Of a stretch of 18,408 bases of DNA, positions 14,691 to 18,408 are shown piece by piece (within the stretch, counting starts at the first letter, position 1; the number at the start of each line of letters is the position of its first letter). The stretch covers positions 1 through 18,408 of the forward strand of contig DASWMO010000086.1 in NCBI GenBank assembly GCA_036399715.1, written 5' to 3'. This stretch comes from DASVSE01 sp036399715. Lineage in GTDB: Bacteria; Bacteroidota; Rhodothermia; Rhodothermales; Rubricoccaceae. The notes beneath the pieces are model-generated. The model was not told the origin of the DNA. It worked only from the letters and a program-made list of their open reading frames with translations, and did not search any database. The position numbers and the translations under genes were made by a program.

Positions 14691-14763
14691 GGTGCCGACC
14701 GCGCTGGAGACGCGCAGGCCTGCGTACATGAATCCGTCGGTCCGGAAGTGGCCGACTGTCGGT

Positions 14764-14812
14764 GAACGCGCCCCACCGCCGAGGCGGGTGGCCGAGGCCG
14801 TGAAGCGCGTTC
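14764..14812. repeat. Inverted repeat GAACGCGC...GCGCGTTC between ssb and mazG
   Basis: GAACGCGC (14764-14771) and GCGCGTTC (14805-14812) are perfectly complementary. Between them CCACCGCC (14773-14780) can pair with GGCGGGTGG (14783-14791) with one bulge, so an extended stem is possible in either transcript. Its outer half-sites repeat those of the inverted repeat at 14675-14690. Confidence 0.4.
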
Positions 14813-14855
14813 GGCAGGATAGACGCGCCGCGGGGGCGGGTGTAACCTGCAAGAC

Positions 14856-14863
14856 CAAAAATA
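14856..14863 (-). promoter_or_regulatory. Putative ssb promoter -7 box (TATTTTTG)
   Basis: TATTTTTG on the minus strand matches the Bacteroidota TAnnTTTG consensus exactly. A TTCG lies 18 nt farther upstream (14882-14885), one base from a TTTG -33 box. The box lies just before the divergent mazG start, so both promoters would share the same short region, and the ssb leader would be about 190 nt. A weaker plus-strand TAACCTGC at 14843-14850 may serve mazG. Confidence 0.5.
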
Positions 14864-14873
14864 TCCCACGCCT

Positions 14874-15773
14874 GTGTCAGCCGAACGTCACACCCGTCCA
14901 CCGGTCCACGTCTTTCCCTACGACGTCGCCGCGCTCGACCTGCTCGACACGGACCGCGCCGCGGCCGACGCGCCGCTCTTCGAGGACTTTGTCGCCATCG
15001 TCCGGCGCCTGCGCCGCGACTGCCCGTGGGACCGCGAGCAGACGCACGCCTCGACGGCCCACCTTACACTCGAAGAGGCGTACGAAGTCGCGGACGCCGT
15101 CGAGCGAGGCGAGCCGCGGGCGCTCGCGGCCGAACTCGGTGACCTCTTCCTGCACGTCCTCTTCCACGCCGACATCGCCGAGACGGCGGGCACGTTCACG
15201 CTCTCGGACGTGATGCGGGCCGAGATGGCCAAACTCGTCCGCCGCCACCCGCACGTGTTCGGGGACGAGGCCGTCGGCGGGACAGGCGAGGTGCTCCGTA
15301 ACTGGGAGGCGATCAAGCAGGCCGAGCGGGCGGAGGCGGCGGGCGCAGGCGATGCGTCGCCGTCGGCCCTCGACGGCGTGCCGGCTGCGATGCCCGCGCT
15401 CTTGCGAGCCGAGCGCGTGCAGTACAAGGCGGCAGCCGTCGGGTTCGACTTTCCGGACGCTGAGGGCGCGTGGGCCAAGGTGGTCGAGGAAACGCAGGAG
15501 GTCCGCGAGCTGCTGGACTCGGACGCGCCGGCCGAGGCGCTCGAGTCCGAGATCGGCGACCTCCTCTTCGCCGTCGTCAACGTGGCCCGAATGCGGGGCG
15601 TCGTGCCCGAGACGGCGCTCCGCGGGACCGTCGAGCGCTTCTCGCGGCGCTTCCGCCACGTCGAGGCGGGCCTCGCCGTGCAGGACCGCACGCCTGCCAC
15701 GGCGACGCTTGCCGAGATGGACGCGCTGTGGGACGAGGCCAAGGCCATCGAGAAGGCCCGTCCCACACCGTAG
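14874..15773 (+). CDS. mazG: Nucleoside triphosphate pyrophosphohydrolase MazG
   Basis: MazG hydrolyses NTPs/dNTPs to the monophosphate and pyrophosphate, clearing abnormal nucleotides and influencing (p)ppGpp levels in some bacteria. 299 residues, a little longer than E. coli MazG (263) because of an N-terminal extension of about 35. Two tandem MazG domains are visible. The first has PWDREQTHAS then the metal motif E68-x2-E71 ... E87-x2-D90 (TLEEAYEVADAV, AELGDLFLHVLFHADIA). The second has VVEETQEVRELL and ESEIGDLLFAVVNVARM. KLVRRHPHVFGDE and VQYKAAAVGFDFPD are also conserved. The start is GTG at 14874. The gene is divergent from ssb and convergent with aroB, sharing a hairpin at its 3' end. 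Confidence 0.96.
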   Translation: MSAERHTRPPVHVFPYDVAALDLLDTDRAAADAPLFEDFVAIVRRLRRDCPWDREQTHASTAHLTLEEAYEVADAVERGEPRALAAELGDLFLHVLFHADIAETAGTFTLSDVMRAEMAKLVRRHPHVFGDEAVGGTGEVLRNWEAIKQAERAEAAGAGDASPSALDGVPAAMPALLRAERVQYKAAAVGFDFPDAEGAWAKVVEETQEVRELLDSDAPAEALESEIGDLLFAVVNVARMRGVVPETALRGTVERFSRRFRHVEAGLAVQDRTPATATLAEMDALWDEAKAIEKARPTP

Positions 15774-15781
15774 AGGCGCGC

Positions 15782-15829
15782 CGCGGTGCGTTTCAAGGCG
15801 AGCGTGTGCTCAGACGGAGACGCACCGCG
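15782..15829. terminator. Shared hairpin between mazG and aroB ends
   Basis: CGCGGTGCGT (15782-15791) pairs with ACGCACCGCG (15820-15829), extending by three further pairs inward (one G-U) to a 13-bp stem. The loop of about 22 nt holds a smaller GAGC-GTGT-GCTC hairpin. It fills most of the 59-nt gap between two convergent stops, so it probably serves both genes. No T-run is present on either side. Confidence 0.6.
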
Positions 15830-15832
15830 TCG

Positions 15833-16948
15833 CTACGAGAGCGCTGGCCCGCTACGGGCGTAGGCCCATGCCGCCCGGACGAGCGCCTCGGACACGCGCG
15901 ACGCCAGCCGCGGGGCGCCCACGTCGTCCAGCACGACGAAGCGCAGGCCGGCCGCGTCGCGCTTCTTGTCCAGCGTCATCGCGGAGACGAGCGCGTCGGT
16001 CGTGACTGTCTCGGGGACGGCGGGCGGGTCGAGGCGTGCGACGAGCGCATCCATCTCGGCCCACGGCGCGGCCAGCGCCGCCACAGCGCCGCCCGTGGCG
16101 AGACTGGCCGAGAGGTGCAGCGCCGCCCGCATCCCGACCGCCACGGCCTCGCCGTGTGTGAGCGTCCCGTAGCCGGCCGCGGCTTCGAGCGCGTGCCCGA
16201 ACGTATGTCCGAGGTTCAGGTGGGCGCGTGCTCCAGACTCACGCTCGTCTGCCGAGACGACGGCCGCCTTGACGGCTGCCGCCTCGTGCACGATGCGCCC
16301 CAGCACATCGGGCGGCAGACCGTCCGGCGCGGCGAGGCGGTCGCGGTTTTCAATCAGCAGGTCGAGGAGCGGTCCGCCGGCGAGCAGGCCGTGCTTGACC
16401 GCCTCGGCCAGCCCGGAGCGGACCTCGCGCGCGGGCAGCGTCGCCAGCACGGCCGGGTCCGCGAGGACGAACCGCGGCGCCCAGAACGCCCCGACGAGGT
16501 TCTTGCCCCGCGACGTGTTGACGCCCGTCTTGCCGCCGATGGACGAGTCCACCTGCGCGAGGACCGTCGTGGGAAGGTGGATGAGCGGCAGGCCGCGGAG
16601 CAGCGTCGCCGCGGCGAAGCCGCCGAGGTCGCCGACGACGCCGCCGCCGAGGGCGAGGACGGGCGTCGCGCGGCTCGGTCCGGCCGAGAGGGCGGCATCA
16701 CACACGTCGGCATAGGATGCGAGCGACTTGGAGCCTTCGCCGGGCGCGACGACGACCGGGTGCGGGGTCCACCCGTCGGCGCGGAGCGCGCGAGCCAGCG
16801 CGTCGAGGTACAGGCCGGCGACGGTCGCGTCGGTCACGACGAGCGCGAGGCCGGGTGCGAGGCCCGCCTCGCGGAGCCGGGCCGGCGTGCAGGCCAGCGC
16901 CTCGGTGTGGACCGCGTAGCGGCCGGCGGCGTGGGTGACGGTGATCAC
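15833..16948 (-). CDS. aroB: 3-dehydroquinate synthase
   Basis: Second step of the shikimate pathway: DAHP to 3-dehydroquinate, NAD- and metal-dependent, in the cytoplasm. 371 residues, normal for the family. Conserved segments are PGEGSKSL (69-76), the NAD-binding GGGVVGDLGGFAAATLLRG (101-119), PTTVLAQVDSSIGGKTGVN (126-144), and NLVGAFWAP. Metal ligands fit E182 (AEAVKHG), H248 (LNLGHTFGH) and H265 (THGEAVAVGM). DKKRD near the C-terminus is also typical. The start is GTG at 16948 (MITVTHAAGRY). It is divergent from the M2 peptidase gene with 132 nt between the starts, and convergent with mazG. No other aro gene lies nearby, and no clear promoter box was found for it. Confidence 0.97.
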   Translation of the reverse strand: MITVTHAAGRYAVHTEALACTPARLREAGLAPGLALVVTDATVAGLYLDALARALRADGWTPHPVVVAPGEGSKSLASYADVCDAALSAGPSRATPVLALGGGVVGDLGGFAAATLLRGLPLIHLPTTVLAQVDSSIGGKTGVNTSRGKNLVGAFWAPRFVLADPAVLATLPAREVRSGLAEAVKHGLLAGGPLLDLLIENRDRLAAPDGLPPDVLGRIVHEAAAVKAAVVSADERESGARAHLNLGHTFGHALEAAAGYGTLTHGEAVAVGMRAALHLSASLATGGAVAALAAPWAEMDALVARLDPPAVPETVTTDALVSAMTLDKKRDAAGLRFVVLDDVGAPRLASRVSEALVRAAWAYARSGPALS

Positions 16949-17047
16949 GTAGGGTCGGGAAGGGGGACGGGCAGCGGTTCCGGATGCCGCACCGCGTACG
17001 GACGCGCACCGCCCGGCCGTTGCTCCTCAAACGCTTCCGCGGCCGGG

Positions 17048-17055
17048 TACCTTCG
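17048..17055 (+). promoter_or_regulatory. Putative M2 peptidase promoter -7 box (TACCTTCG)
   Basis: TACCTTCG has the TAnnTTCG form also seen before leuS and the permease gene and ends 25 nt before the GTG start, nearly the same spacing as at leuS. A TTG lies at 17020-17022, 25 nt farther upstream, slightly too far for a usual -33 box. Confidence 0.45.
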
Positions 17056-17080
17056 GCCGCTCCCCAACCTCCCGCCTGTC

Positions 17081-18408
17081 GTGACCCGTTCTATTACCGC
17101 CTTCGCGGTACCCGCCGCGCTTGCGGCGTCCCTCGCGCTCGGCGCGTGCTCGGCCGGCGTCGAGACGGCGCGCCTCGGCGCACCGCCCCCGTCGACGGAG
17201 ACGCTCGCGCCGGCGACCGACGCCGGCCTCCGCGAGGAGGCCGACCTCTTTCTCGACGCCTACACCCGCCGCTACGTCCCGCTCTACACCGCGTCCTCGA
17301 ATGCCGAGTGGGACGCCAACACGCGCATCGTCGAGGGCGACACGGCCCAGGCACTTCGGCTGCGCCTCGCCAACGAGGCCTTCGCCGAGTTCACGGGCTC
17401 GGCCGACAACATCGCCCGCGCGCAGGCGCTCCTCACGCACCGCGACGTCCTGACGGATCTCCAGGTGCGCCAGATCGAGACCATCCTCTATAAGGCGGCC
17501 GCCAACCCGCAGACCGTCGCGCCGCTCGTCCGCCAGCGCATCGCCGCCGAGGCCGCCCAGACCGAGCGCCTCTACGGCTACACGTTCCGCATCGACTCGG
17601 CCGAGGTCACGCCCAACGAGATCGACGAGATCCTGCGGACGTCGACCGACCTCGCGGAGCGCCGCGCGGCGTGGGAAGCGTCCAAGGCCATCGGCCCGAC
17701 GCTGACCGAGGGCCTCGCCGAACTCCGCGACCTGCGCAACGGGACCGTCCAGGCCCTCGGCTTCGAGGACTTCTTCGCGTACCAGGTCCAGGACTACGGC
17801 CAGACGTCGGACGAGATGCTGGCCCAGATGCGCCAGATCAACGACGAGCTGCGCCCACTCTACCGCGAACTCCACACGTGGGCGCGTTACGAACTCGCCG
17901 CGCGCTACAACCAGCCCGTGCCCGAGATGCTGCCCGCGGACTGGCTCCCGAACCGCTGGGGCCAGGACTGGTCCGCCCTCGCGTCGCTTGCCGACACGAG
18001 CGCCGCCGACGCCGGGGCGGGCCTCGACGCCGCGCTAGCCGAGCACACGCCGCAGTGGCTCGTCGAGCAGGCCGAGCGCTTCTACACGTCGATCGGCTTC
18101 GAGCCGCTGCCGCGGTCGTTCTTCGACCGCTCCAGCCTGTACCCGCTGCCCGCGGGCTCGCCGTACAAGAAGAACACGCACGCGAGCGCGTGGCACATGG
18201 ACCTCGACCGCGACGTCCGCTCGCTGATGTCGGTCGAGACCAACGCGGAGTGGTACGAGACGACGCACCACGAACTCGGCCACATCTATTACTACATGGC
18301 ATACAGCCGCCCCGAGGTTCCCGTCCTGCTCCGCGAAGGCGCGAACCGGGCCTACCACGAGGCCGTCGGGAGCCTCATGGGGCTCGCCTCGATGCAGCCG
18401 CGCTTCCT
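17081..18408 (+). CDS. M2-family (ACE-like) dipeptidase lipoprotein, 3' end missing
   Basis: Zinc peptidyl-dipeptidase of family M2, related to angiotensin-converting enzyme; bacterial members trim dipeptides from peptides outside the cytoplasm. 442 residues are visible and the frame runs off the window; the family usually has about 580-620. The N-terminus, VTRSITAFAVPAALAASLAL followed by GAC, has a lipobox with its Cys at about residue 23, so it should be a lipoprotein. The zinc site is complete: H397-E398-L-G-H401 in THHELGHIYYYMAY, and third ligand E427 in AYHEAVGSLMGLA, preceded by LLREGANRAYHE as in ACE. Upstream segments such as SFFDRSSLYPLP and KNTHASAWHMDL fit the family. The start is GTG at 17081, with ACCTCCC 7 nt before it and a promoter box 25 nt before it. 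Confidence 0.95.
   Translation, partial: MTRSITAFAVPAALAASLALGACSAGVETARLGAPPPSTETLAPATDAGLREEADLFLDAYTRRYVPLYTASSNAEWDANTRIVEGDTAQALRLRLANEAFAEFTGSADNIARAQALLTHRDVLTDLQVRQIETILYKAAANPQTVAPLVRQRIAAEAAQTERLYGYTFRIDSAEVTPNEIDEILRTSTDLAERRAAWEASKAIGPTLTEGLAELRDLRNGTVQALGFEDFFAYQVQDYGQTSDEMLAQMRQINDELRPLYRELHTWARYELAARYNQPVPEMLPADWLPNRWGQDWSALASLADTSAADAGAGLDAALAEHTPQWLVEQAERFYTSIGFEPLPRSFFDRSSLYPLPAGSPYKKNTHASAWHMDLDRDVRSLMSVETNAEWYETTHHELGHIYYYMAYSRPEVPVLLREGANRAYHEAVGSLMGLASMQPRF

Noticed and set aside
1..18408. tRNA, rRNA, CRISPR arrays, phage or insertion-sequence genes
   Set aside because: Read for cloverleaf-like stems, regularly spaced direct repeats and transposase/integrase motifs on both strands; none was recognised. 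A covariance-model scan could still find a small RNA.

Overview
The window is about 18.4 kb of GC-rich bacterial chromosome, densely packed with ordinary metabolic and housekeeping genes. Several features point to the Bacteroidota/Rhodothermota side of the tree, most likely a marine Rhodothermales-type bacterium such as a Rubricoccaceae member: a BshC bacillithiol enzyme, an ssb-gldE gene pair (a classic Bacteroidota neighbourhood), promoter-like TAnnTTTG or TAnnTTCG boxes instead of E. coli-type boxes, no visible Shine-Dalgarno sites, and frequent GTG/TTG starts. The taxon is inferred from gene content and was not searched.

Layout. 1-1340 (+): 3' part of bshC. 1341-1808: convergent gap with no convincing gene. 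1809-2285 (-): YccU-like CoA-binding protein. 2330-3558 (+): small membrane protein and PAP2 phosphatase with a 4-nt overlap. 3616-6977 (+): leuS and an HD-domain hydrolase, also with a 4-nt overlap. 6974-9239 (-): purF followed by a HAD phosphatase; the HAD gene meets the HD gene tail to tail over a shared CTAG. 9401-11442 (-): cationic amino-acid permease followed by a DUF2279/YfiM-like exported protein. 11600-14658 (-): ssb, then gldE with a class D beta-lactamase lipoprotein gene 21 nt downstream. 14874-15773 (+): mazG. 15833-16948 (-): aroB, sharing a hairpin with mazG. 17081-18408 (+): start of an M2 (ACE-like) dipeptidase lipoprotein, cut by the window edge.

The genes work in separate routine processes: thiol redox (BshC), translation (LeuRS), purine synthesis (PurF), nucleotide sanitation (MazG), shikimate synthesis (AroB), replication and repair (SSB), and envelope or peptide metabolism (GldE, OXA, M2, PAP2, permease). 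I see no tRNA, rRNA, CRISPR array, insertion sequence, phage gene or obvious defence cassette.

I did not find an evident new multi-gene system. The best leads are: (a) a beta-lactamase-like lipoprotein gene directly after gldE, where gldD would usually be expected; (b) a recurring promoter-like octamer in front of most transcription units; (c) ACCTCCC, the sense of the anti-Shine-Dalgarno sequence, just before several starts; (d) a long structured ssb leader; and (e) a convergent gap holding a tiny GC3-biased ORF and a kinase-loop-like peptide.
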